Positions 21,086 to 33,974 of a DNA stretch of 64,000 nucleotides are shown here, one piece after another. Position 1 is the first letter of the stretch; every line of letters starts with the position of its first letter. The DNA comes from Osmia lignaria lignaria. Its lineage: Eukaryota; Arthropoda; Insecta; Hymenoptera; Megachilidae. Under the pieces are notes generated by a model. That model saw nothing but the letters and a program-made list of their open reading frames with translations. It was not told the origin of the DNA and made no database searches. A program made the translations under genes and the position numbers. The stretch covers positions 7,502,001 to 7,566,000 of the forward strand of contig NW_027478167.1 of NCBI RefSeq assembly GCF_051020975.1, read 5' to 3'.

Positions 21086-24000
21086 TTGCAGATTTATCTC
21101 AAGGGAAGGGGCCTGACGGACATATTTCGAGATATTTCTTCTTCTTGTTGTTCTTCTTCTGCACAGCTAAGCTGGAAGTGGCATTTGCGGCTCGCACTAG
21201 TGCAGAGTTATCTCAAAGAAAGGGGCCACGGTGTTTCTGTATCTCTATTATGTTGGTGCGGCTTCGGAACTTTTAAATATCTCGATGTATCTCGAAAACT
21301 ACGCTTCTGATCAAAAAAGATCATAGAACATAAATTGTAGGAAACATAATTCTCTATAAAAAACGTCTCTTAACATTTTGCCATAGCTCGCTTCGTTTCC
21401 GAGATATTTGCAGATTCATCTCAAAGGAACTGGCCTGACGGACATATTTCGAGATATTTCTTCTTCTTGTTGTTCTTCCTCTGCACAGCTAAGCTGGAAG
21501 TGGCATTTGCAGCTCGCAATAGTGCAGAGTTATCTCAAAGAAAGGGGCCACGGCGTTTCTGTATCTCTATTATGTTGGTGCGGCTTCGGAACTTTTAAAT
21601 ATCTTGATATATCTCGAGAACTACGCATCTGATCAAAAAATATCATAGAAGATAAAAAGTAGGAAACTTAATTCTCTACAAAAAAGGTCTCTTAACATTT
21701 TGCCATAGCTCGCTTCGTTTCCGAGATATTTGCAGATTTATCTCAAGGGAAGGGGCCTGACGGACATATTTCGAGATATTTCTTCTTCTTGTTGTTCTTC
21801 TTCTGCACAGCTAAGCTGGAAGTGGCATTTGCAGCTCGCAATAGTGCAGAGTTATCTCAAAGAAAGGGGCCACGGTGTTTCTGTATCTCTATTATGTTGG
21901 TGCGGCTTCGGAACTTTTAAATATCTTGATATATCTCGAGAACTACGCGTCTGATCAAAAAATATCATGAAACATAAAAAGTAGGAAACTTAATTCTCTA
22001 CAAAAACGGTCTCTTAACATTTTGCCATAGCTCGCTTCGTTTCCGAGATATTTGCAGATATATCTCAAGGGAAGGGGCCTGACGGACATATTTCGAGATA
22101 TTTCTTCTTCTTGTTGTTCTTCTTCTGCACAGCTAAGCTGGAAGTGGCATTTGCGGCTCGCACTAGTGCACAGTTATCTCAAAGAAAGGGGCCACGGTGT
22201 TTCTGTATCCCTATTATGTTGGTGCGGCTTCGGAACTTTTAAATATCTCGATATATCTCGAAAACTACGCTTCGGATCAAAAAATATCATAGAACATAAA
22301 TAGTAGGAAACATAATTCTCTGCAAAAAACGTCTCTTAACATTTTGCCATAGTTCGCTTCGTTTCCGAGATATGTGCAGATTTATCTCAAGGGAAGGGGC
22401 CTGACGGACATATTTCGAGATATTTCTTCTTCTTGTTGTTCTTCTTCTGCACAGCTAAGCTGGAAGTGGCATTTGCGGCTCGCACTAGTGCAGAGTTATC
22501 TCAACGAAAGGGGCCACGGTGTTTCTGTATCTCTATTATGTTGGTGCGGCTTCGGAACTTTTAAATATCTCGATATATCTCGAAAACTACGCTTCTGATC
22601 AAAAAATATCATAGAACATAAATTGTAGGAAACATAATTCTCTACAAAAAAGGTCTCTCAACATTTTGCCATAGCTCGCTTCGTTTCCGAGATATTTGCA
22701 GATATATCTCAAGGGAAGGGGCCTGACGGACATATTTCGAGATATTTCTTCTTCTTGTTGTTCTTCTTCTGCACAGCTAAGCTGGAAGTGGCATTTACAG
22801 CTCGCAATAGTGCAGAGTTATCTCAAAGAAAGAGGCCACGGTGTTTCTGTATCTCTATTATGTTGGTGCGGCTTCGGAACTTTTAAATATCTTGATATAT
22901 CTCGAGAACTACGCATCTGATCAAAAAATATCATAGAACATAAAAAGTAGGAAACTTAATTCTCTACAAAAAAGGTCCCTTAACATTTTGCCATAGCTCT
23001 CTTCGTTTCCGAGATATTTGCAGATTTATCTCAAGGGAAGGGGCCTGACGGACATATTTCGAGATATTTCTTCTTCTTGTTGTTCTTCTTCTGCACAGCT
23101 AAGCTGGAAGTGGCATTTGCGGCTCGCACTAGTGCAGAGTTATCTCAACGAAAGGGGCCACGGTGTTTCTGTATCTCTATTCTGTTGGTGCGGCTTCGGA
23201 ACTTTTAAATATCTCGAAAACTACGCTTCTGATCAAAAAATATCATAGAACATAAATTGTAGGAAACATAATTCTCTACAAAAAAGGTCTGTTAACATTT
23301 TGCCATAGCTCGCTTCGTTTCCGAGATATTTGCAGATTTATCTCAAGGGAAGGGGCCTGACGGACATATTTCGAGATATTTCTTCTTCTTGTTGTTCTTC
23401 TTCTGCACAGCTAAGCTGGAAGTGGCATTTACAGCTCGCAATAGTGCAGAGTTATCTCAAAGAAAGGGGCCACGGTGTTTCTGTATCTCTATTATGTTGG
23501 TGCGGCTTCGGAACTTTTAAATATCTTGATATATCTCGAGAACTACGCATCTGATCAAAAAATATCATAGAACATAAAAAGTAGGAAACTTAATTCTCTA
23601 CAAAAAAGGTCTCTTAACATTTTGCCATAGCTCGCTTCGTTTCCGAGATATTTGCAGATTTATCTCAAGGGAAGGGGCCTGACGGACATATTTCGAGATA
23701 TTTCTTCTTCTTGTTGTTCTTCTTCTGCACAGCTAAGGTGGAAGTGGCATTTGCGGCTCGCACTAGTGCAGAGTTATCTCAAAGAAAGGGGCCACGGTGT
23801 TTCTGTATCTCTATTATGTTGGTGCGGCTTCGGAACTTTTAAATATCTCGATATATCTCGAAAACTACGCTTCTGATCAAAAAATATCATAGAACATAAA
23901 TTGTAGGAAAGATAATTCTCTACAAAAAACGTCTCTTAACATTTTGCCATAGCTCGCTTCGTTTCCGAGATATTTGCAGATTCAGCTCAAAGGAACGGGC

Positions 24001-24617
24001 CTGACGGACATATTTCGAGATACTTCTTCTTCTTGTTGTTCTTCCTCTGCACAGCTAAGCTGGAAGTGGCATTTGCAGCTCGCAATAGTGCAGAGTTATC
24101 TCAAAGAAAGGGGCCACGGTGTTTCTGTATCTCTATTATGTTGGTGCGGCTTCGGAACTTTTAAATATCTCGATATATCTCGAAAACTACGCTTCTGATC
24201 AAAAAATATCATAGAACATAAATTGTAGGAAACATAATTCTCTACAAAAAAGGTCTCTGAACATTTTGCCATAGCTCGCTTCGTTTCCGAGATATTTGCA
24301 GATATATCTCAAGGGAAGGGGCCTGACGGACGTATTTCGAGATATTTCTTCTTCTTGTTGTTCTTCTTCTGCACAGCTAAGCTGGAAGTGGCATTTACAG
24401 CTCGCAATAGTGCAGAGTTATCTCAAAGAAAGGGGCCACGGTGTTTCTGTATCTCTATTATGTTGGTGCGGCTTCGGAACTTTTAAATATCTTGATATAT
24501 CTCGAGAACTACGCATCTGATCAAAAAATATCATAGAACATAAAAAGTAGGAAACTTAATTCTCTACAAAAAAGGTCTCTTAACATTTTGCCATAGCTCT
24601 CTTCGTTTCCGAGATAT
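21086..24617 (+). repeat. Domain II higher-order repeat, copy B (11 monomers, 3,532 bp)
   Basis: It has the same ordered markers as copy A, lacking the unit equivalent to 19476-19797. The joint can be read. The tail at 23268 is type 2 (AAACATAATT), while at 23291 the sequence already has GTCTGTTAAC, the variant that follows the missing unit in copy A. Copy B shares CATGAAACAT and CTCTGCAAAA with A, but AAAGATCATAG and GGTCCCTTAAC with C, so it is intermediate. Confidence 0.92.
23018..23329 (+). repeat. 312-bp monomer with 10-bp tail deletion, copy 2
   Basis: It has the same deletion and the same CTATTCTGTTGG marker as 19164-19475, 3,854 bp downstream. It was inherited through higher-order repeat amplification and is not an independent event. 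Confidence 0.95.
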
Positions 24618-27600
24618 TTGCAGATTTATCTCAAGGGAAGGGGCCTGACGGACATATTTCGAGATATTTCTTCTTCTTGTTGTTCTTCTTCTGCACAGCT
24701 AAGCTGGAAGTGGCATTTGCGGCTCGCACTAGTGCAGAGTTATCTCAAAGAAAGGGGCCACGGTGTTTCTGTATCTCTATTATGTTGGTGCGGCTTCGGA
24801 ACTTTTAAATATCTCGATGTATCTCGAAAACTACGCTTCTGATCAAAAAAGATCATAGAACATAAATTGTAGGAAATATAATTCTCTATAAAAAACGTCT
24901 CTTAACATTTTGCCATAGCTCGCTTCGTTTCCGAGATATTTGCAGATTCATCTCAAAGGAACTGGCCTGACGGACATATTTCGAGATATTTCTTCTTCTT
25001 GTTGTTCTTCCTCTGCACAGCTGAGCTGGAAGTGGCATTTGCAGCTCGCAATAGTGCAGAGTTATCTCAAAGAAAGGGGCCACGGCGTTTCTGTATCTCT
25101 ATTATGTTGGTGCGGCTTCGGAACTTTTAAATATCTTGATATATCTCGAGAACTACGCATCTGATCAAAAAATATCATAGAAGATAAAAAGTAGGAAACT
25201 TAATTCTCTACAAAAAAGGTCTCTTAACATTTTGCCATAGCTCGCTTCGTTTCCGAGATATTTGCAGATTTATCTCAAGGGAAGGGGCCTGACGGACATA
25301 TTTCGAGATATTTCTTCTTCTTGTTGTTCTTCTTCTGCACAGCTAAGCTGGAAGTGGCATTTGCAGCTCGCAATAGTGCAGAGTTATCTCAAAGAAAGGG
25401 GCCACGGTGTTTCTGTATCTCTATTATGTTGGTGCGGCTTCGGAACTTTTAAATATCTTGATATATCTCGAGAACTACGCGTCTGATCAAAAAATATCAT
25501 AGAACATAAAAAGTAGGAAACTTAATTCTCTACAAAAACGGTCTCTTAACATTTTGCCATAGCTCGCTTCGTTTCCGAGATATTTGCAGATATATCTCAA
25601 GGGAAGGGGCCTGACGGACATATTTCGAGATATTTCTTCTTCTTGTTGTTCTTCTTCTGCACAGCTAAGCTGGAAGTGGCATTTGCGGCTCGCACTAGTG
25701 CACAGTTATCTCAAAGAAAGGGGCCACGGTGTTTCTGCATCCCTATTATGTTGGTGCGGCTTCGGAACTTTTAAATATCTCGATATATCTCGAAAACTAC
25801 GCTTCGGATCAAAAAATATCATAGAACATAAATAGTAGGAAACATAATTCTCTACAAAAAACGTCTCTTAACATTTTGCCATAGTTCGCTTCGTTTCCGA
25901 GATATGTGCAGATTTATCTCAAGGGAAGGGGCCTGACGGACATATTTCGAGATATTTCTTCTTCTTGTTGTTCTTCTTCTGCACAGCTAAGCTGGAAGTG
26001 GCATTTGCGGCTCGCACTAGTGCAGAGTTATCTCAACGAAAGGGGCCACGGTATTTCTGTATCTCTATTATGTTGGTGCGGCTTCGGAACTTTTAAATAT
26101 CTCGATATATCTCGAAAACTACGCTTCTGATCAAAAAATATCATAGAACATAAATTGTAGGAAACATAATTCTCTACAAAAAAGGTCTCTCAACATTTTG
26201 CCATAGCTCGCTTCGTTTCCGAGATATTTGCAGATATATCTCAAGGGAAGGGGCCTGACGGACATATTTCGAGATATTTCTTCTTCTTGTTGTTCTTCTT
26301 CTGCACAGCTAAGCTGGAAGTGGCATTTACAGCTCGCAATAGTGCAGAGTTATCTCAAAGAAAGAGGCCACGGTGTTTCTGTATCTCTATTATGTTGGTG
26401 CGGCTTCGGAACTTTTAAATATCTTGATATATCTCGAGAACTACGCATCTGATCAAAAAATATCATAGAACATAAAAAGTAGGAAACTTAATTCTCTACA
26501 AAAAAGGTCCCTTAACATTTTGCCATAGCTCTCTTCGTTTCCGAGATATTTGCAGATTTATCTCAAGGGAAGGGGCCTGACGGACATATTTCGAGATATT
26601 TCTTCTTCTTGTTGTTCTTCTTCTGCACAGCTAAGCTGGAAGTGGCATTTGCGGCTCGCACTAGTGCAGAGTTATCTCAACGAAAGGGGCCACGGTGTTT
26701 CTGTATCTCTATTCTGTTGGTGCGGCTTCGGAACTTTTAAATATCTCGAAAACTACGCTTCTGATCAAAAAATATCATAGAACATAAATTGTAGGAAACA
26801 TAATTCTCTACAAAAAAGGTCTGTTAACATTTTGCCATAGCTCGCTTCGTTTCCGAGATATTTGCAGATTTATCTCAAGGGAAGGGGCCTGACGGACATA
26901 TTTCGAGATATTTCTACTTCTTGTTGTTCTTCTTCTGCACAGCTAAGCTGGAAGTGGCATTTACAGCTCGCAATAGTGCAGAGTTATCTCAAAGAAAGGG
27001 GCCACGGTGTTTCTGTATCTCTATTATGTTGGTGCGGCTTCGGAACTTTTAAATATCTTGATATATCTCGAGAACTACGCATCTGATCAAAAAATATCAT
27101 AGAACATAAAAAGTAGGAAACTTAATTCTCTACAAAAAAGGTCTCTTAACATTTTGCCATAGCTCGCTTCGTTTCCGAGATATTTGCAGATTTATCTCAA
27201 GGGAAGGGGCCTGACGGACATATTTCGAGATATTTCTTCTTCTTGTTGTTCTTCTTCTGCACAGCTAAGGTGGAAGTGGCATTTGCGGCTCGCACTAGTG
27301 CAGAGTTATCTCAAAGAAAGGGGCCACGGTGTTTCTGTATCTCTATTATGTTGGTGCGGCTTCGGAACTTTTAAATATCTCGATATATCTCGAAAACTAC
27401 GCTTCTGATCAAAAAATATCATAGAACATAAATTGTAGGAAAGATAATTCTCTACAAAAAACGTCTCTTAACATTTTGCCATAGCTCGCTTCGTTTCCGA
27501 GATATTTGCAGATTCAGCTCAAAGGAACGGGCCTGACGGACATATTTCGAGATACTTCTTCTTCTTGTTGTTCTTCCTCTGCACAGCTAAGCTGGAAGTG

Positions 27601-28149
27601 GCATTTGCAGCTCGCAATAGTGCAGAGTTATCTCAAAGAAAGGGGCCACGGTGTTTCTGTATCTCTATTATGTTGGTGCGGCTTCGGAACTTTTAAATAT
27701 CTCGATATATCTCGAAAACTACGCTTCTGATCAAAAAATATCATAGAACATAAATTGTAGGAAACATAATTCTCTACAAAAAAGGTCTCTGAACATTTTG
27801 CCATAGCTCGCTTCGTTTCCGAGATATTTGCAGATATATCTCAAGGGAAGGGGCCTGACGGACGTATTTCGAGATATTTCTTCTTCTTGTTGTTCTTCTT
27901 CTGCACAGCTAAGCTGGAAGTGGCATTTACAGCTCGCAATAGTGCAGAGTTATCTCAAAGAAAGGGGCCACGGTGTTTCTGTATCTCTATTATGTTGGTG
28001 CGGCTTCGGAACTTTTAAATATCTTGATATATCTCGAGAACTACGCATCTGATCAAAAAATATCATAGAACATAAAAAGTAGGAAACTTAATTCTCTACA
28101 AAAAAGGTCTCTTAACATTTTGCCATAGCTCTCTTCGTTTCCGAGATAT
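24618..28149 (+). repeat. Domain II higher-order repeat, copy C (11 monomers, 3,532 bp)
   Basis: It has the same 11-unit order as copy B. Variants shared with the truncated copy D are CAGCTGAGCTGG (25019), GGAAATATAATT (24872), TTTCTGCATCCC (25734) and CGGTATTTCTG (26049). It has one private change, TTTCTACTTC near 26914. Confidence 0.92.
26550..26861 (+). repeat. 312-bp monomer with 10-bp tail deletion, copy 3
   Basis: It has the same deletion and marker as the two earlier copies, 3,532 bp after copy 2. The spacing confirms the 12- then 11-monomer periodicity. Confidence 0.95.
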
Positions 28150-29686
28150 TTGCAGATTTATCTCAAGGGAAGGGGCCTGACGGACATATTTCGAGATATT
28201 TCTTCTTCTTGTTGTTCTTCTTCTGCACAGCTAAGCTGGAAGTGGCATTTGCGGCTCGCACTAGTGCAGAGTTATCTCAAAGAAAGGGGCCACGGTGTTT
28301 CTGTATCTCTATTATGTTGGTGCGGCTTCGGAACTTTTAAATATCTCGATGTATCTCGAAAACTACGCTTCTGATCAAAAAAGATCATAGAACATAAATT
28401 GTAGGAAATATAATTCTCTATAAAAAACGTCTCTTAACATTTTGCCATAGCTCGCTTCGTTTCCGAGATATTTGCAGATTCATCTCAAAGGAACTGGCCT
28501 GACGGACATATTTCGAGATATTTCTTCTTCTTGTTGTTCTTCCTCTGCACAGCTGAGCTGGAAGTGGCATTTGCAGCTCGCAATAGTGCAGAGTTATCTC
28601 AAAGAAAGGGGCCACGGCGTTTCTGTATCTCTATTATGTTGGTGCGGCTTCGGAACTTTTAAATATCTTGATATATCTCGAGAACTACGCATCTGATCAA
28701 AAAATATCATAGAAGATAAAAAGTAGGAAACTTAATTCTCTACAAAAAAGGTCTCTTAACATTTTGCCATAGCTCGCTTCGTTTCCGAGATATTTGCAGA
28801 TTTATCTCAAGGGAAGGGGCCTGACGGACATATTTCGAGATATTTCTTCTTCTTGTTGTTCTTCTTCTGCACAGCTAAGCTGGAAGTGGCATTTGCAGCT
28901 CGCAATAGTGCAGAGTTATCTCAAAGAAAGGGGCCACGGTGTTTCTGTATCTCTATTATGTTGGTGCGGCTTCGGAACTTTTAAATATCTTGATATATCT
29001 CGAGAACTACGCGTCTGATCAAAAAATATCATAGAACATAAAAAGTAGGAAACTTAATTCTCTACAAAAACGGTCTCTTAACATTTTGCCATAGCTCGCT
29101 TCGTTTCCGAGATATTTGCAGATATATCTCAAGGGAAGGGGCCTGACGGACATATTTCGAGATATTTCTTCTTCTTGTTGTTCTTCTTCTGCACAGCTAA
29201 GCTGGAAGTGGCATTTGCGGCTCGCACTAGTGCACAGTTATCTCAAAGAAAGGGGCCACGGTGTTTCTGCATCCCTATTATGTTGGTGCGGCTTCGGAAC
29301 TTTTAAATATCTCGATATATCTCGAAAACTACGCTTCGGATCAAAAAATATCATAGAACATAAATAGTAGGAAACATAATTCTCTACAAAAAACGTCTCT
29401 TAACATTTTGCCATAGTTCGCTTCGTTTCCGAGATATGTGCAGATTTATCTCAAGGGAAGGGGCCTGACGGACATATTTCGAGATATTTCTTCTTCTTGT
29501 TGTTCTTCTTCTGCACAGCTAAGCTGGAAGTGGCATTTGCGGCTCGCACTAGTGCAGAGTTATCTCAACGAAAGGGGCCACGGTATTTCTGTATCTCTAT
29601 TATGTTGGTGCGGCTTCGGAACTTTTAAATATCTCGATATATCTCGAAAACTACGCTTCTGATCAAAAAATATCATAGAACATAAA
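28150..29686 (+). repeat. Domain II higher-order repeat, truncated copy D
   Basis: The first five units of copy C are repeated with the C-specific markers. The match ends at 29687, where the tail changes from CATAAATTG to CATAAAAAG. Beyond this, unrelated units (GAAATATTTC with CTTGACTGG) take over. The offset from C is 3532 bp. Confidence 0.9.
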
Positions 29687-31458
29687 AAGTAGGAAACTTA
29701 ATTCTCTACAAAAAAGGTCTCTTAACATTTTGCCATAGCTCTCTTCGTTTCCGAGATATTTGCAGATTTATCTCAAGGGAAGGGGCCTGACGGACATATT
29801 TCGAAATATTTCTTCTTCTTGTTGTTCTTCTTCTGCACAGCTTGACTGGAAGTGGCATTTACAGCTCGCAATAGTGCAGAGTTATCTCAAAGAAAGGGGC
29901 CACGGTGTTTCTGTATCTCTATTATGTTGGTGCGGCTTCGGAACTTTTAAATATCTTGATATATCTCGAGAACTACGCATCTGATCAAAAAATATCATAG
30001 AACATAAAAAGTAGGAAACCTAATTCTCTACAAAAAAGGTCTCTTAACATTTTGCCATAGCTCTCTTCGTTTCCGAGATATTTGCAGATTTATCTCAAGG
30101 GAAGGGGCCTGACGGACATATTTCGAGATATTTCTTCTTCTTGTTGTTCTTCTTCTGCACAGCTAAGCTGGAAGTGGCATTTGCGGCTCGCACTAGTGCA
30201 GAGTTATATCAAAGAACGGGGCCACGGTGTTTCTGTATCCCTATTATGTTGGTGCGGCTTCGGAACTTTTAAATATCTTGATATATCTCGAGAACTACGC
30301 TTCTGATCAAAAAATATCATAGAACATAAAAAGTAGGAAACTTAATTCTCTACAAAAACGGTCTCTTAACATTTTGCCATAGCTCGCTTCGTTTCCGAGA
30401 TATTTGCAGATATATCTCAAGGGAAGGGGCCTGACGGACATATTTCGAGATATTTCTTCTTCTTGTTGTTCTTCTTCTGCACAGCTAAGCTGGAAGTGGC
30501 ATTTGCGGCTCGCACTAGTGCACAGTTATCTCAAAGAAAGGGGCCACGGTGTTTCTGCATCCCTATTATGTTGGTGCGGCTTCGGAACTTTTAAATATCT
30601 CGATATATCTCGAAAACTACGCTTCGGATCAAAAAATATCATAGAACATAAATAGTAGGAAACATAATTCTCTACAAAAAACGTCTCTTAACATTTTGCC
30701 ATAGTTCGCTTCGTTTCCGAGATATGTGCAGATTTATCTCAAGGGAAGGGGCCTGACGGACATATTTCGAGATATTTCTTCTTCTTGTTGTTCTTCTTCT
30801 GCACAGCTAAGCTGGAAGTGGCATTTGCGGCTCGCACTAGTGCAGAGTTATCTCAACGAAAGGGGCCACGGTATTTCTGTATCTCTATTATGTTGGTGCG
30901 GCTTCGGAACTTTTAAATATCTCGATATATCTCGAAAACTACGCTTCTGATCAAAAAATATCATAGAACATAAAAAGTAGGAAACTTAATTCTCTACAAA
31001 AAAGGTCTCTTAACATTTTGCCATAGCTCTCTTCGTTTCCGAGATATTTGCAGATTTATCTCAAGGGAAGGGGCCTGACGGACATATTTCGAAATATTTC
31101 TTCTTCTTGTTGTTCTTCTTCTGCACAGCTTGACTGGAAGTGGCATTTACAGCTCGCAATAGTGCAGAGTTATCTCAAAGAAAGGGGCCACGGTGTTTCT
31201 GTATCTCTATTATGTTGGTGCGGCTTCGGAACTTTTAAATATCTTGATATATCTCGAGAACTACGCATCTGATCAAAAAATATCATAGAACATAAAAAGT
31301 AGGAAACCTAATTCTCTACAAAAAAGGTCTCTTAACATTTTGCCATAGCTCTCTTCGTTTCCGAGATATTTGCAGATTTATCTCAAGGGAAGGGGCCTGA
31401 CGGACATATTTCGAGATATTTCTTCTTCTTGTTGTTCTTCTTCTGCACAGCTAAGCTG
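29014..31458 (+). repeat. Recent 4-monomer (1,288 bp) tandem duplication
   Basis: Bases 29014-30170 reappear at 30302-31458 with no mismatch noticed. Shared rare markers are CTACAAAAACGGTC, TTTCTGCATCCC, CGCTTCGGATC, CATAGTTCGC, CGGTATTTC, CGAAATATTTC, CAGCTTGACTGG and GGAAACCTAATT. The limits are G/T at 29013/30301 and G/A at 30171/31459. Near identity over 1,157 bp makes it one of the youngest events in the window. Confidence 0.85.
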
Positions 31459-33974
31459 AAAGTGGCATTTGCAGCTCGCAATAGTGCAGAGTTATCTCAA
31501 AGAAAGGGGCCACGGTGTTTCTGTATCTCTATTCTGTTGGTGCGGCTTCGGAACTTTTAAATATCTTGATATATCTCGAGAACTACGCATCTGATCAAAA
31601 AATATCATAGAACATAAAAAGTAGGAAACTTAATTCTCTACAAAAAAGGTCGCTTAACATTTTGCCATAGCTCGCTTCGTTTCCGAGATATTTGCATATT
31701 TATCTCAAGGGAAGGGGCCTGACGGACATATTTCGAGATATTTCTTCTTCTTGTTGTTCTTCTTCTGCACAGCTAAGCTGGAAGTGGCATTTGCGGCTCG
31801 CACTAGTGCAGAGTTATATCAAAGAACGGGGCCACGGTGTTTCTGTATCCCTATTATGTTGGTGCGGCTTCGGAACTTTTAAATATCTTGATATATCTCG
31901 AGAACTACGCTTCTGATCAAAAAATATCATAGAACATAAATTGTAGGAAACATAATTCTCTACAAAAAACGTATCTTAACATTTTGCCATAGCTCGCTTC
32001 GTTTCCGAGATATTTGCAGATTCAGCTCAAAGGAACGGGCCTGACGGACATATTTCGAGATACTTCTTCTTCTTGTTGTTCTTCCTCTGCACAGCTAAGC
32101 TGGAAGTGGCATTTGCGGCTCGCAATAGTGCAGAGTTATCTCAAAGAAAGGGGCCACGGTGTTTCTGTATCTCTATTATGTTGGTGCGGCTTCGGAACTT
32201 TTAAATATCTTGATATATCTCGAGAACTACGCATCTGATCAAAAAATATCATAGAACATAAATTGTAAGAAACATAATTCTCTACAAAAAAGGTCTCTTA
32301 ACATTTTGCCATAGCTCGCTTCGTTTCCGAGATATTTGCATATTTATCTCAAGGGAAGGGGCCTGACGGACATATTTCGAGATATTTCTTCTTCTTGTTG
32401 TTCTTCTTCTGCACAGCTAAGCTGGAAGTGGCATTTGCGGCTCGCACTAGTGCAGAGTTATCTCAAAGAAAGGGGCCACGGTGTTTCTGTATCTCTATTA
32501 TGTTGGTGCGGCTTCGGAACTTTTAAATATCTTGATATATCTCGAGAACTACGCATCTGATCAAAAAATATCATAGAACATGAAAAGTAGGAAACTTAAT
32601 TCTCTACAAAAAAGATCGCTTAACATTTTGCCATAGCTCGCTTCGTTTCCGAGATATTTGCATATTTATCTCAAGGGAAGGGGCCTGACGGACATATTTC
32701 GAGATATTTCTTCTTCTTGTTGTTCTTCTTCTGCACAGCTAAGCTGGAAGTGGCATTTGCGGCTCGCACTAGTGCAGAGTTATATCAAAGAACGGGGCCA
32801 CGGTGTTTCTGTATCCCTATTATGTTGGTGCGGCTTCGGAACTTTTAAATATCTTGATATATCTCGAGAACTACGCTTCTGATCAAAAAATATCATAGAA
32901 CATAAATTGTAGGAAACATAATTCTCCACAAAAAACGTCTCTTAACATTTTGCCATAGCTCGCTTCGTTTCCGAGATATTTGCAGATTCAGCTCAAAGGA
33001 ACTGGCCTGACGGACATATTTCGAGATATTTCTCCTTCTTGTTGTTCTTCTTCTGCACAGCTAAGCTGAAAGTGGCATTTGCAGCTCGCAATAGTGCAGA
33101 GTTATCTCAAAGAAAGGGGCCACGGTGTTTCTGTATCTCTATTATGTTGGTGCGGCTTCGGAACTTTTAAATATCTTGATATATCTCGAGAACTACGCAT
33201 CTGATCAGAAAATATCATAGAAGATAAAAAGTAGGAAACGTAATTCTCTACAAAAAAGGTCTCTTAACATTTTGCCATAGCTCGCTTGGTTTCCGAGATA
33301 TTTGCAGATTTATCTCAAGGTAAGGGGCCTGACGGACATATTTCGAGATATTTCTTCTTCTTGTTGTTCTTCTTCTGCACAGCTAAGCTGGAAGAGGCAT
33401 TTGCAGCTCGCAATAGTGCATAGCTATCTGAAAGAAAGGGGCCACGGTGTTTCTGTATCTCTATTATGTTGGTGCGGCTTCGGAACTTTTAAATATCTTG
33501 ATATATCTCGAGAACTACGCATCTGATCAAAAAATATCATAGAACATAAAAAGTAGGAAACTTAATTCGCTACAAAAAAGGTCTCTTAACATTTTGCCAT
33601 AGCTCGCTTCGTTTCCGAGATATTTGCAGATTTATCTCAAGGGAAGGGGCCTGACGGACATATTTCGAGATATTTCTTCTTCTTGTTGTTCTTCTTCTGC
33701 ACAGCTAAGCTGGAAGTGGCATTTGCAGCTCGCAATAGTGCAGAGTTATCTCAAAGAAAGGGGCCACGGTGTTTCTGTATCTCTATTATGTTGGTGCGGC
33801 TTCTTAACTTTTAAATATCTTGATATATCTCGAGAACTACGCATCTGATCAAAAAATTTCATAGAACATAAAAAGGAGGAAACTCAATTCTCTACAAAAA
33901 AGGTCTCTTAACATTTTGCAATAGCTCGCTTCGTTTCCGAGATATTTGCAGATTTATCTCAAGGGAAGGGGCCT

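Noticed and set aside
24886..25083. Minus-strand frames at 24886-25083, 28418-28615 and 42148-42345
   Set aside because: They are opened by chance substitutions (for example CAGCTGAGCTGG removing a reverse-strand stop) in individual satellite units. The first two are copies of the same higher-order repeat unit.
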